Shown one piece after another: positions 35,872-44,660 of a stretch of DNA of 64,000 nt. The notes beneath the pieces are model-generated. The model had not been told where the DNA came from. It did not search any database and saw only the letters and a list, made by a program, of their open reading frames with translations. This DNA comes from CAVVSD01 sp963750895 (lineage in GTDB: Bacteria > Actinomycetota > Thermoleophilia > Solirubrobacterales > Solirubrobacteraceae). The stretch is taken from NCBI GenBank assembly GCA_963750895.1, contig CAVVSD010000001.1, positions 310,001-374,000 on the forward strand, given 5' to 3'. The stretch's first letter is position 1. Each line of letters starts with the position of its first letter. Made by a program: the position numbers and the translations under genes.

Positions 35872-36969
35872 GTGACTCCCCAGACCCCACGACTCGCCGG
35901 CCGCAGGATCCTCGTGACGGGGGCGAGCTCCGGTGTCGGCCTCGAGGCCGCCCGCCTGCTCGCAGCCGAGGGCGCCCGGCTGGCCATCCTCGCGCGGGGC
36001 GGCGAGGCGTTGCGCACGGTCGCCGCCGAGCACGCTCCCGGCGCCGTCGTCCTCGCCGTCGACGTCACCGACCGCGCGGCCGTCGAGGACGCCGTCGCGA
36101 CCGCCGCCGCCGAGCTCGGCGGCCTGGACGTCGTCGTCTCCAACGCCGCCTCGACGGTCTTCGGGCACGTCCTCGAGGTCCACCCGGACGACTTCGACCG
36201 CACCGTCGCGGTCACGTTCGGCGGCGCCGTCAACGTGATCCGCGCCGCGCTGCCGCACCTGCGCGCGTCGCGCGGCGCCGTCGTCGCGACCGGCTCGCTC
36301 ATGGCGCGCGTGCCGCTGCCGACCTGGTCCTCCTACTGCGCGGCCAAGCACGCGCTGCGCGGCTTCCTCAACAGCCTCGCGATCGAGGAGCGCGAGCAGC
36401 GCACCGGCGTGCGGGTGGCGATGGTCCACCCGGGCCCGATCGACACGCCGCTGTTCGCCCAGTCGTCGAGCGCGACCGGCCGCAAGCCGCGGGTCGCACC
36501 CGACGCGTACGGTGCCGACGTGGTCGCCCGTGCGCTCGTCGAGGTCGTCGTGCGCCCGCGGCCCGAGGTGGTCCTGGGCGGGGAGACCCGGCTCCTGGAC
36601 CTGGCGTTCGCGGCCGTGCGCCCGGCTGCCGAGGCGGTGCTGCTCGGCATCGACCGCTGGTACCGCAGCGGCACGGAGGACGCGCCGCTGCCCGGATCGC
36701 TGTGGGAGGCGCCCGTGCTCCCGCAGGCCAGCGGCGGCATCCCTGCGCGCGACAGCCTCCTGGCGCCGCTCCAGCTCGGGCGGCGCCTGCTCCCGTCGCC
36801 GGCGACGCCGCTGCGCCTCGCGCGGCACCTGGCGACCGCGGCGGGCCGGGGTGCGCGCATGGCCCGCGAGCTCACGCACCCGGTCCCGGAACGTCCGCGC
36901 CCTGCGAGCGGGCTTGCAACGCGCGACGAGGGCGTGCGACCGGCGCGGGCGGGGAAGGCCACCGTGTGA
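35872..36969 (+). CDS. Short-chain dehydrogenase/reductase with C-terminal extension
   Basis: 365 residues. Rossmann nucleotide motif TGASSGVG at about residue 16, NAAS in place of NNAG, catalytic Ser in VVATGSLMA, and Tyr/Lys in SSYCAAKHA. After the classical core (about 250 residues) there is a 100-residue extension including RPAAEAVLLGIDRWYRSG and ending in Arg/Ala-rich sequence, seen in some actinobacterial SDRs. NADP preference and substrate unknown. GTG start at 35872 with TAGACC four bases upstream. Confidence 0.87.
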   Translation: MTPQTPRLAGRRILVTGASSGVGLEAARLLAAEGARLAILARGGEALRTVAAEHAPGAVVLAVDVTDRAAVEDAVATAAAELGGLDVVVSNAASTVFGHVLEVHPDDFDRTVAVTFGGAVNVIRAALPHLRASRGAVVATGSLMARVPLPTWSSYCAAKHALRGFLNSLAIEEREQRTGVRVAMVHPGPIDTPLFAQSSSATGRKPRVAPDAYGADVVARALVEVVVRPRPEVVLGGETRLLDLAFAAVRPAAEAVLLGIDRWYRSGTEDAPLPGSLWEAPVLPQASGGIPARDSLLAPLQLGRRLLPSPATPLRLARHLATAAGRGARMARELTHPVPERPRPASGLATRDEGVRPARAGKATV

Positions 36970-37041
36970 GCGAACATGCGTCCATCTCCGACGGGCGCGG
37001 GTTTACTCTTCGATGACGCACCTGTTCCAGGTGCGACGACC

Positions 37042-37458
37042 ATGAGAACGTCACCACTCGACATCGCAGGCGGCAGGGCCACCTGGGTCTCACCCTCCAT
37101 GGAGAGCGGGACCTGGCTCGAATGGGCGCACGACGGCGAGCCGCCCGCGCGCGTGCCGTTCGCGCAGCTGCGCTGGTCCGCCGACCTCCTCGCCGGCGGC
37201 GACGGGCCGATCTGGGCGCGCGAGCTGCCCAAGGTCATCCAGTGGTACGACCACGAGGAGTCGTGGATCTTCCACGCGACGCGCCTGGCGCCGCTGCACG
37301 ATCTCCCGTGCGAGCCGTCGGGCCGCTGGTCGGTCTACCGCTGGGACGGCGAGTGGGTGGTCGACTACCACCACCAGGTCGCGAGCCACGGCGCCTCGAT
37401 GCCGCTCATCGTCGCCCTCACCGCGGTCCTGGGCTGCGGCCCGACCGCGATCCGCTGA
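37042..37458 (+). CDS. Hypothetical protein rich in Trp
   Basis: 138 residues, starting MRTSPLDIAGGRATWVSPS. Contains unusually many Trp residues (TWLEWAHDGE, LRWSADLL, PIWARELPKVIQWYDHEESW, RWSVYRWDGEWVVDYHHQVA) and a His cluster. No known family recognised. The ATG at 37042 is preferred; the frame also has an ATG at 36976 overlapping the upstream intergenic region. No membrane segment or signal peptide. Confidence 0.5.
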   Translation: MRTSPLDIAGGRATWVSPSMESGTWLEWAHDGEPPARVPFAQLRWSADLLAGGDGPIWARELPKVIQWYDHEESWIFHATRLAPLHDLPCEPSGRWSVYRWDGEWVVDYHHQVASHGASMPLIVALTAVLGCGPTAIR

Positions 37459-37546
37459 GTCGTCAGTCCTCGGAGTCCGCCGCGACGCCCCGGCGCCGCG
37501 CGCCGCTGCGCTTACCCAGGACGTGTCGCAGGTAGTACCTCGTGCC

Positions 37547-39016
37547 GTGAGCGACCCCGACGTCATCGTCGCCGGCGCGGGCAACGCCGGCCTGTCCGCG
37601 GCGCATGCCGCCCGCGAGCGCGGCGCCCGCGTGCTCGTGCTCGAGAAGGCGGATCACGCGTGGTCGGGCGGCAACTCGGCGTTCACCGCCGGCGCGATCC
37701 GCATCGCCCACGGCGGACTGGAGGACGTGCGCGAGCTCCTCGCCGAGGAGCCGCTGCCGGACACCGACCTGGAGCCCTACACCGACGAGGACTTCCTCGC
37801 TGACATGCGCCGCGTGACGCTGGGGCGCGGCGATCCCGCGATGGCGCGCACCCTCGTCGGCGACTCGCGCGACGTCGTCCGCTGGCTCGCCGGCCACGGC
37901 GTGCGCTTCCGGCTCATGTACGAGCGCCAGAGCTACGAGGCGGCGGGGCGGCATCGGTTCTGGGGCGGCCTGGCCGTCGGCGCGGTCGACGGCGGCGCCG
38001 GGCTCATGGACGGGCACCGCGCCGCGGCCGGGCGCTCGGGGATCGAGCTGCGCCACGAGACCGCCGTCGAGGACCTGCTGCGCGACCCGGACGGACGCGT
38101 GTCCGGCGTCGTGGCCCGGTCGGCGGACGGCGCGCGGACGGAGCTGCGCGCGCGGGCGGTGGTCCTCGCCGCCGGGGGCTTCGAGTCCGACCCGCGGCTG
38201 CGCGCGGCGCATCTGGGCCCGAACTGGGACGTCGCGAAGGTCCGCGGGACGCCGAGCAACACGGGGGAGGTGCTCGAGGCCGCCCTGCGCCACGGCGCGC
38301 AGGCCTACGGGCACTGGAGCGGCTGCCACGCGATCCAGTGGGACGCGGGCGCGCCGGCCACCGGGGACCTCGAGATCACGAACCGCTTCTCACGCCAGTC
38401 CTATCCCGTCGGGATCGTCGTGAACCGGCGCGGCGAGCGCTTCCTCGACGAGGGGGAGGACTTCCGCAACTACACCTACGCGAAGTTCGGTGCACGGGTC
38501 CTCGAGCAGCCGGAGGGCGTCGCCGCGCAGGTCTTCGACGCCAAGACGATCCCGCTGCTGCGGACGATCGACTACGAGGCACCCGGCGCGACGCGCGTCG
38601 ACGCCGACTCGCTGGAGGGGCTCGCGGAGGGGCTGGGGATCGACCCCGACGGGTTCGCGCGCACGGTCGCGGAGTTCAACGCCGCCATCGTCGACCGGCC
38701 GTTCGATCCCGCCGTGAAGGACGGGCGGCGCACCGAGGGCATCACGCCGGCGAAGTCCAACTGGGCGCTGGCGATCGACACGCCGCCGTTCGTCGCGTTC
38801 CCGGTGACGTGCGGGATCACGTTCACGTTCGGCGGCGTGCGCGTCGACGACGACGCGGCCGTGCTGGACGCGGGCGGCCGGCGCATCCCCGGGCTGTACG
38901 CGGCCGGGGAGCTCGTCGGCGGGCTGTTCTTCCACAACTACCCGGGCGGCAGCGGCCTGACGGCGGGCGCCGTCTGGGGCCGTCGCGCGGGGTGGACGGC
39001 CGCCACGATGGCGTGA
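37547..39016 (+). CDS. FAD-dependent tricarballylate dehydrogenase-like oxidoreductase
   Basis: 489-residue flavoprotein of the fumarate-reductase/succinate-dehydrogenase family. FAD motif VIVAGAGNAGLSAAHAARE with VLEK; HAWSGGNSAFTAGAIR resembles the FAD-covering segment of TcuA; AVVLAAGGFESDP and, near the end, GLYAAGELVGGLFFHNYPGG follow the family pattern. TcuA oxidises tricarballylate to cis-aconitate. No TcuB or TcuC gene is next to it, so a different dicarboxylate or a steroid-type substrate is possible. GTG 37547 chosen. Converges with, and overlaps, the GT39-like gene by 79 bases. Confidence 0.8.
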   Translation: MSDPDVIVAGAGNAGLSAAHAARERGARVLVLEKADHAWSGGNSAFTAGAIRIAHGGLEDVRELLAEEPLPDTDLEPYTDEDFLADMRRVTLGRGDPAMARTLVGDSRDVVRWLAGHGVRFRLMYERQSYEAAGRHRFWGGLAVGAVDGGAGLMDGHRAAAGRSGIELRHETAVEDLLRDPDGRVSGVVARSADGARTELRARAVVLAAGGFESDPRLRAAHLGPNWDVAKVRGTPSNTGEVLEAALRHGAQAYGHWSGCHAIQWDAGAPATGDLEITNRFSRQSYPVGIVVNRRGERFLDEGEDFRNYTYAKFGARVLEQPEGVAAQVFDAKTIPLLRTIDYEAPGATRVDADSLEGLAEGLGIDPDGFARTVAEFNAAIVDRPFDPAVKDGRRTEGITPAKSNWALAIDTPPFVAFPVTCGITFTFGGVRVDDDAAVLDAGGRRIPGLYAAGELVGGLFFHNYPGGSGLTAGAVWGRRAGWTAATMA

Positions 39017-40335
39017 TCGCCCTCCGGCACCTCCACGCGCGGCGGCCGGCGTAGCCGCCCGGCGGCGAGCCGGAAGCCCATCGCGCCGCCCGCGATGAGG
39101 ACGGGCATCACGGTGAGGTTGTGGCGTGCCTCGGAGACGAGCACGGCGTTCATCGCGGTGAGGTAGAGGAGCAGCGCGGCGATCGCCCACAGCTCGGCCC
39201 GGCGGGTGACGACGAGGCCGGCGGCGAGGCCGGCGAGCCCGAACGCCAAGAGGGCGAGGTGCAGGGCGCGGATGGGACCGCGCGTGCGCTGGTAGGTGCC
39301 GTGCGTGTAGCTGCCCCAGAGCCGCCAGACCTTCGACGCGAGCATCCCGGCGAACGCGCCCGGCTGCCCCCACGCGTACTCCCGCAGGTTCACCAGCGTC
39401 TCCCTGCGCAGCGCCGCCTCCTCGCGCAGGCCCGGATGCCGGGCGGCGACGGCGCGGATCACGTGCACCTGGCTGATCTGGTCGGGCCGGTGGTCGCTCA
39501 GCCGCGGGTAGAGGCGCTTGACCTCGGGTGCCATGGCGCGCTTGGACCCGAAGATCGAGCCGTCCCCGGGCAGGTACGTGCCGACCCAGAGGTTCGAGGC
39601 GCCGCCGCTGGAGAGCGGCACGAGGTGGCCGGTCACGCTCGAGGCGAAGATCGTCCACGGCGTCAGGACGACGACGAGGGCGACCAGCACGGGGGCGACG
39701 GCGCGCGGCGACCGCGTGACGGCCGCGATCGCGACGAGCGCGATGAGCGGCACGAGGAGCAGGTCGGCGCGGGTGAGGACGGTCGCCGCGAGCAGCAGGC
39801 CCGCGACCGCCCCGGCCGTCCGGGTGGGTCGTCGCATCGTGAGCACGGTCGCCGCGAGCGCCGCGGTGAGCAGCAGCGCTCCCAGTGGCTCGGACAGCAG
39901 ATCGCCCGACGCTGCCACGAGCGGCGGGTAGAGCGCGACGAAGAGCGCGGCGAGCAGCGCCGCCGCGGGGCCGGCCACGAGCACGACGAGCGCGAACGTG
40001 GCGACGATGGTGAGCGTGCCCACGGCCGCCTGCCAGGGGAAGGCCGCCGTGACCGCGCCGTCGTCGGTCACGGAGTCCCGGTCGATCGCGTGCGCCAGCG
40101 CGAACAGCGCGGGCGTGCCCGGCGGCCAGTGCATCGGGTCCTGCTGCCCGTGCCCGCCGCCGCCGAGGAGGCCGTAGGTGCCGTTGTCGACGATCCCGCG
40201 GGCGATCATCGAGTACGCGATCGCGTCCCGCGAGTGGTACGCACCGGGGTCTCCGGCGGCGTCGAAGCGGAGTGCGCCGCCCAGCACGGTGATCGCGACG
40301 AGCGCGGCGATCGACCATCGCGGCAGGCGGCGCAC
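38938..40335 (-). CDS. GT39/ArnT-like membrane glycosyltransferase
   Basis: 465 residues with about ten membrane spans. An early acidic loop (HSRDAIAYSMIARGIVDNGT) and HWPPGTPALFALAHA correspond to the conserved periplasmic loop of polyprenyl-phosphate-sugar glycosyltransferases, followed by TFALVVLVAGPAAALLAALF and others. Such enzymes transfer a sugar from a lipid carrier to a protein or glycolipid at the outer face. GTG 40335 chosen, five bases after the RibD-like gene stop on the same strand. The C-terminus is charged and overlaps the convergent flavoprotein gene. Confidence 0.75.
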   Translation of the reverse strand: MRRLPRWSIAALVAITVLGGALRFDAAGDPGAYHSRDAIAYSMIARGIVDNGTYGLLGGGGHGQQDPMHWPPGTPALFALAHAIDRDSVTDDGAVTAAFPWQAAVGTLTIVATFALVVLVAGPAAALLAALFVALYPPLVAASGDLLSEPLGALLLTAALAATVLTMRRPTRTAGAVAGLLLAATVLTRADLLLVPLIALVAIAAVTRSPRAVAPVLVALVVVLTPWTIFASSVTGHLVPLSSGGASNLWVGTYLPGDGSIFGSKRAMAPEVKRLYPRLSDHRPDQISQVHVIRAVAARHPGLREEAALRRETLVNLREYAWGQPGAFAGMLASKVWRLWGSYTHGTYQRTRGPIRALHLALLAFGLAGLAAGLVVTRRAELWAIAALLLYLTAMNAVLVSEARHNLTVMPVLIAGGAMGFRLAAGRLRRPPRVEVPEGDHAIVAAVHPARRPQTAPAVRPLPPG

Positions 40336-40340
40336 CCGGG

Positions 40341-40931
40341 TCAGCCCACGCGGTAGGTGATGTGGGTGACGAGCTCCGAGCTCGTCACCGCGAGCTGCTC
40401 GAGCTTCAGGTCCCCGACGCCGTCGAGCAGGCGCTCTCCGCTGCCGAGGATGACGGGCGCGATGTGCAGCCGCAGCTCGTCGATGAGGCCCGCGCGCAGG
40501 TACTGCTGCACGGTGCTCGCGCCGCCGGCGATCGACACCGTCCGGTCGCCGGCCGCCTCCTTCGCGCGCTCCATGGCCGCCTCGATGCCGTCGGTGACGA
40601 AGTGGAACGTCGTCCCGCCCTGCATCTCCACCGGCTCGCGCTCGCGGTGGCCGAGGACGAAGACCGGCGCGTGGTACGGCGGGTCCTCGCCCCACCAGCC
40701 CCGCCAGTCCAGGTCCCACTCGCCCCGGTCGGGGCAGAACATGTGGCGGCCCATGATGTACGCGCCCGCCTCGACGATCGCGTCCCTCTCGGCCTTGTTG
40801 GCCTCGGCCTCCTCGAACATCCAGCGGTGGATGCGCTCGGCGCCCTTGCCGAGCGGGTCGTCGAGGCTCTGGTCGGGACCGGCGGAGAACCCGTCGAGCG
40901 AGACTCCGCTGTCACAGGTGACCTTCGTCAT
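40341..40931 (-). CDS. Dihydrofolate reductase/RibD C-terminal domain protein
   Basis: 196 residues with the RibD_C fold: GVSLDGFSAGPDQSLDDPLG, then YIMGRHMFCPDRGEWD, VFVLGHRERE, RTVSIAGGASTVQQYL and IAPVILGSGERLLDG. The conserved GG and NADPH-binding GGAS block are present. Members are usually stand-alone oxidoreductases of unknown substrate in actinobacteria. Divergent from the SARP gene, 90 bases away, and followed by the GT39-like gene. Confidence 0.85.
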   Translation of the reverse strand: MTKVTCDSGVSLDGFSAGPDQSLDDPLGKGAERIHRWMFEEAEANKAERDAIVEAGAYIMGRHMFCPDRGEWDLDWRGWWGEDPPYHAPVFVLGHREREPVEMQGGTTFHFVTDGIEAAMERAKEAAGDRTVSIAGGASTVQQYLRAGLIDELRLHIAPVILGSGERLLDGVGDLKLEQLAVTSSELVTHITYRVG

Positions 40932-41000
40932 GGTGGCTCCTTCGGATCGGAGGGCTGTACCCCTGCGTCGGAGCCACTCGTGCATCCTCGACATCACGGA

Positions 41001-41006
41001 TAGGGT
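41001..41006 (+). promoter_or_regulatory. -10 element of the SARP gene
   Basis: TAGGGT lies fifteen bases before the ATG at 41022 in the gap shared with the divergent RibD-like gene. Confidence 0.35.
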
Positions 41007-41021
41007 CGTCCCAGAAACTCC

Positions 41022-42854
41022 ATGGAGTTCCGCCTGCTCGGCCCACTGGAGGTGGCCGACGGCCGCGGTGAGGTCGCGGTCGGTGGTGGACGGCGGCGTG
41101 CCCTCCTGGCGATCCTGCTCGTGCACCGCAACGAGGTCGTCCCGGCCGATCGCCTGATCGACGAGCTCTGGGACGGCAGCCCGCCCGCGAGCGCCAACAA
41201 GGCGCTCCAGGTGCACGTGTCCCAGCTACGCAAGGACCTCGGATCGAACGGCACCTCGCTGCGCACCCGCGCCGGTGGCTACGTGCTCGAGGTCGAGCCG
41301 GCGAGCATCGATGTCGCGCGGTTCGAGCAGCACGTGCGCGACGGCGAGCGGGCACGCGCGGACGGGCGCGACGGCGACGCAGCCGACCGTCTGCGCGAGG
41401 GCTTGCAGCTGTGGCGTGGACCGCCCCTTGTCGACTTCGCCTACGCGGGATTCGCGCAGGACGAGATCGCGCGGCTCGACGAGCTGCGCCTGGCGGCGCT
41501 GGAGGAGCGCATCGAGGCGGATCTGGCCCTCGCCCGTCATCGCGAGCTCGTCGCCGAGCTCGAGTCGCGCTCGTGCAGGCCAACCCGCTGCGTGACCGGC
41601 TGCGAGGCCAGCTCATGCTCGCGCTGTACCGCTGCGGGCGCCAGGCGGACGCGCTGGAGGCATATCGGCGAAGGACGCCTGCGGAGCATCGAGGAGCTCG
41701 GGCTGGAACCGGGCGGCGGAGCTTCGCGAGCTGCAGGACCGGATCCTCGCGGAGGACCCCGCCCTCGCCGCGCCGCCCGATGCTGCGCAGACACGCGCGT
41801 CGCCGCGCGCCGGGCGCCGATCGCGATCCTCGTCGCCGGGCTCGTCTTCGTCGCCGCTCGCCGATCGACGCTCGTCGCTGCGGGACGGCGGTGGAGGCGA
41901 GACCGCGCCGATCGCCGCGGCGCTGGACATCGCCGCCAACTCGGCGGTCGGCCTCGACCCCAGATCGGGCCGCGCCGACTTCGCGGTGCCGCTGCCGGGC
42001 CGCCCGACCGATCTCGCCGCCGACGGCGAGCGCCTGCTCGCAGTGAGCATCGACTCCTCGGCGCTGACGATCGTCGACGGCCGCTCACGCCGCCTCGACC
42101 GGACGGTGCCGCTGTCCGCTGCGCCCGGCGGCCGTCGCCGTCGCCGGCGACGCGGTGTGGATCGCCGACGCGCGCCGCGGCGTCGCCGTCCGGATGGACA
42201 AGGGCTACGAGCGGGTGGCGGCGCGCGCGACGTGGCCGCGGGAGCCGGTCCGCGAGGTCGTCGGCCGATCGGGCATCGAGCCGACGGCGATCGCTGTCAC
42301 CCGCGAGGCGGCTTGGATCACCGACGGCTCCGCACCGGCTCGTCCGCGCGGCGGCCGATGGCTCGACCACCCGCACCGGCGCCGGGCATCCGCTCGACGG
42401 GATCGCGGCAGGCGCCGGCGCGCTGTGGGCGATCAGCCGACGGGATGCGACGGTCGTGCGGATCGATCCCGGGAGCGGCGAGGTCACCGACGAGCTCCGG
42501 CTCGTCGGACGCCCCGGCTCGGAGACGCCGGCGCCGATCGCCGTGACCGTGACCGGCAGCGCGGTATGGGTGCTGAACGCGAACACCGCGACGGTCACAC
42601 GCGTCGACGCCCCCTCGCTCTCCGTCGCTGCGACGATCCCGATCGCGCTGGAGTCCTCGCCCAGGGACATCGAGGCGGGCGCCGGCGCGGTCTGGGTCTC
42701 GAGCTTCGACGGGACCGTCACCCGCATCCCGACCGGCCGCGGCGAGCCGAGTTCCACGTTCCTGGGCGCCTCGCTGATCGGCATCGCCGGCTCGCCCTCG
42801 CGGGTGTGGGCGGCGGCGATCGCACTGGACCAGCAGATCCCGGGAGGAGACTGA
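41022..42854 (+). CDS. SARP-type regulator with membrane helix and propeller sensor (frameshifted)
   Basis: N-terminal winged helix of the AfsR/SARP type (MEFRLLGPLEV, RRRALLAILLVHRNEVVPAD, LQVHVSQLRKDL, RTRAGGYVLEV) and a BTAD helical domain (LWRGPPLVDFAYAGFAQDEI, GQLMLALYRCGRQADALEAY, LRSIEELGLEP). A hydrophobic helix (APIAILVAGLVFVAA) follows, then an extracytoplasmic YncE-like propeller: PTDLAADGERLLAVSI, GDAVWIADARRGVAVR, GIAAGAGALWAISRRDATVV, AVTVTGSAVWVLNA and EAGAGAVWVSSFDG. At least six frame changes lie between 41570 and 42360. The layout implies DNA-binding directly coupled to a sensor outside the membrane. A one-base gap separates it from the lipoprotein gene. Confidence 0.7.
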   Translation: MEFRLLGPLEVADGRGEVAVGGGRRRALLAILLVHRNEVVPADRLIDELWDGSPPASANKALQVHVSQLRKDLGSNGTSLRTRAGGYVLEVEPASIDVARFEQHVRDGERARADGRDGDAADRLREGLQLWRGPPLVDFAYAGFAQDEIARLDELRLAALEERIEADLALARHRELVAELESRSCRPTRCVTGCEASSCSRCTAAGARRTRWRHIGEGRLRSIEELGLEPGGGASRAAGPDPRGGPRPRRAARCCADTRVAARRAPIAILVAGLVFVAARRSTLVAAGRRWRRDRADRRGAGHRRQLGGRPRPQIGPRRLRGAAAGPPDRSRRRRRAPARSEHRLLGADDRRRPLTPPRPDGAAVRCARRPSPSPATRCGSPTRAAASPSGWTRATSGWRRARRGRGSRSARSSADRASSRRRSLSPARRLGSPTAPHRLVRAAADGSTTRTGAGHPLDGIAAGAGALWAISRRDATVVRIDPGSGEVTDELRLVGRPGSETPAPIAVTVTGSAVWVLNANTATVTRVDAPSLSVAATIPIALESSPRDIEAGAGAVWVSSFDGTVTRIPTGRGEPSSTFLGASLIGIAGSPSRVWAAAIALDQQIPGGD

Positions 42855-42855
42855 G

Positions 42856-44159
42856 ATGCGGGGTGCCTTGCTCGTCCCGTGCCGCGGCTGCGATCGCGGT
42901 CCTGGCCGCATGCGGGGGAGACGATGGCGGTGGCGATCGGGCGCGGCCCGTGCAGCCGATCTCGTCGAGCGTCTGCTCGCCGATGACGACCGGCGGCGAG
43001 GGTGACACCGCGGCATCTCGTTGTCCTCGTCGGACCGCTGCAGAACGCGGTGGCCGACCACGGCATCCAGAACGCGCAGGCCGTCAAGCTCGTCCTGGCC
43101 CAGCGCGACTGGCGTGCAGGTGACGCGCGGATCGGGCTCCAGGTGTGCGACGAGGCGAGCGCCGAGGAGTACTCCGACGGGCCGAAGTGCGAACGGATCG
43201 CGAAGGCCCTCAGCGCGAATCGCGGCGTGGTGGCCGTGCTCGGCCCGACGGTGTCGACCTGCGCGAGCCTCATGCTCCCGATCCTGAACCGCGCGGCCGG
43301 CGGCCCGGTTGCGCAGCTCGGGATCGGCACCACGTACCTCGGCCTCACGCGTGACGGCCCCGGGGTCGAGGACGGAGACCCCGAGCGATACCGCCCGTCC
43401 GGCGACCGCAGCTACCTGCGCACCATGCCGGCGGACGATGTGCAGGGCGCGGCGTCGGTCCTCGCCGCGCAGGAGGCGGGCGCTCGCCGCGTCTTCGCGG
43501 TCCACGACGGGACCAGGTACGGGCGGGGTGTCGCGACGGCGTTCACGGAGGCGGCCGTCCGGGCCGGACTCGAGGACGCCGGCACCGCGCCGTGGGACGC
43601 GGAGGCGTCCGGGTACCGCGCGCTGGCCGCCCGGATCGCCGCAGCGCACGCCGACGCCGTCTTCCTCGGCGGCGGAGTCGAGAGCAACGGGCCGCGCCTC
43701 ATCCGCGATCTGCGGGGCGGTCTCGGCAAGGACGTCGTGATCCTGGGCCCCGACGGGTTCGCCGTCCCCGCGCCGATCGTCGAGGGGGCGGGGGAGCGCG
43801 CGGAGGGCTTCACGATCAGCTTGTCGGCTGCCGCCAACAGCGCCCTGCCGCCGCGCGGGCGGGCGTGGGCAGCGGAGTTCACGCGACGCTACGGGTCGCG
43901 ACCCTGCTGCTACGCCGTCCATGCGGGCCAGGTGACCGAGCTGGTGCTCGACGCGATCGAGAGCTCCGACGGCACGCGCGCCGGCGTGCTCGGGGCGCTG
44001 CAACGTACGCGGACCGCTGACGGGCTCCTCGGGAGCTTCGGGTTCGACGAGTTCGGCGACTCGAGTCTGCGCGGCGTCTCGCTCTATCGCATCGAGGGTG
44101 GCCGGATGCGCTACGTGCGCACGGTCGAGGTGCCCGACGAACTGCTTGGCCGCGACTGA
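42856..44159 (+). CDS. Periplasmic substrate-binding lipoprotein, LivJ-like (frameshifted N-terminus)
   Basis: Type I periplasmic binding protein. The signal region continues in another frame as AAAAIAVLAACGGDDGGG, a lipobox with Cys, after a shift just downstream of ATG 42856; a second shift near 43008 leads into the main body. From there the fold is clear: VVAVLGPTVSTCASLMLPIL, AQLGIGTTYLGLTR, SYLRTMPADDVQGAASVLAA, RRVFAVHDGTRYGRG and FLGGGVESNGPRLI. These domains bind amino acids or related ligands. No ABC permease follows; a terminator comes right after. It is therefore more likely a sensor partner of the SARP/propeller protein than a transporter subunit. Confidence 0.7.
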
Positions 44160-44168
44160 GGAAGCTGC

Positions 44169-44185
44169 GCCTGAGCAGGCTTTTT
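44169..44185 (+). terminator. Rho-independent terminator
   Basis: GCCTG, two bases, CAGGC is followed at once by five T residues, ten bases after the lipoprotein stop. It closes the SARP-lipoprotein unit. Confidence 0.75.
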
Positions 44186-44288
44186 ACCGAAACGTGACCG
44201 GTCGGCACCGCCCCTTGACCGGCCCCCGCGAGCGTCCCCGGCGTCAATCCAGCCACCCCCGGGGTGGCAGACGAGAGGAAGGCCGCCG

Positions 44289-44612
44289 ATGCTCCGCCAG
44301 ACCACGTACAAGTCCATCGCCGCCGGCGCCATCACGCTGGCGCTCGCCATCGGCCCGGGCGGCGTCACCGCCGAGCGCCGCCGGCGTCCCGGCCCACGAG
44401 GGTCAGGACCGGCGCAGCGCCGACGCGATCGACTCCGACCTGCGCTCCGCCGCCCGCCTCCGGGCCGACGCAGGACGAGGGCTTCGGCTGGGACGACGCC
44501 GCCATCGGCGGCGTCGGCGCGTCCTCGGCACCGTGCTCGCCGTGGGCGGCGGCGCGGTGGTCGTCGACGTCGCACCGGCGCGAGCGCCGCAGGAGCCGCC
44601 CTGCCGCGCTGA
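44289..44612 (+). pseudogene. Small exported/membrane protein, frameshifted
   Basis: Starts MLRQTTYKSIAAGAITLALA, a signal-peptide-like segment. The expected continuation jumps frames: SAADAIDSDLRS-type text (RRSADAIDSDLRSAA), then TQDEGFGWDDAAIGGVGA, then LGTVLAVGGGAVVV. The pattern 'signal peptide, polar SPD/DLRS linker, FGWDDAAIG, one hydrophobic span' is common for small actinobacterial membrane proteins of unknown function. The true 3' end is unsure; the span given ends at the stop of the starting frame. At least three shifts are needed to reconstruct it. Confidence 0.45.
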
Positions 44613-44660
44613 CCCCGAGCTCTACCATCCGGGGACCCGAGCAGAGGAGTGGGTCCCCGG

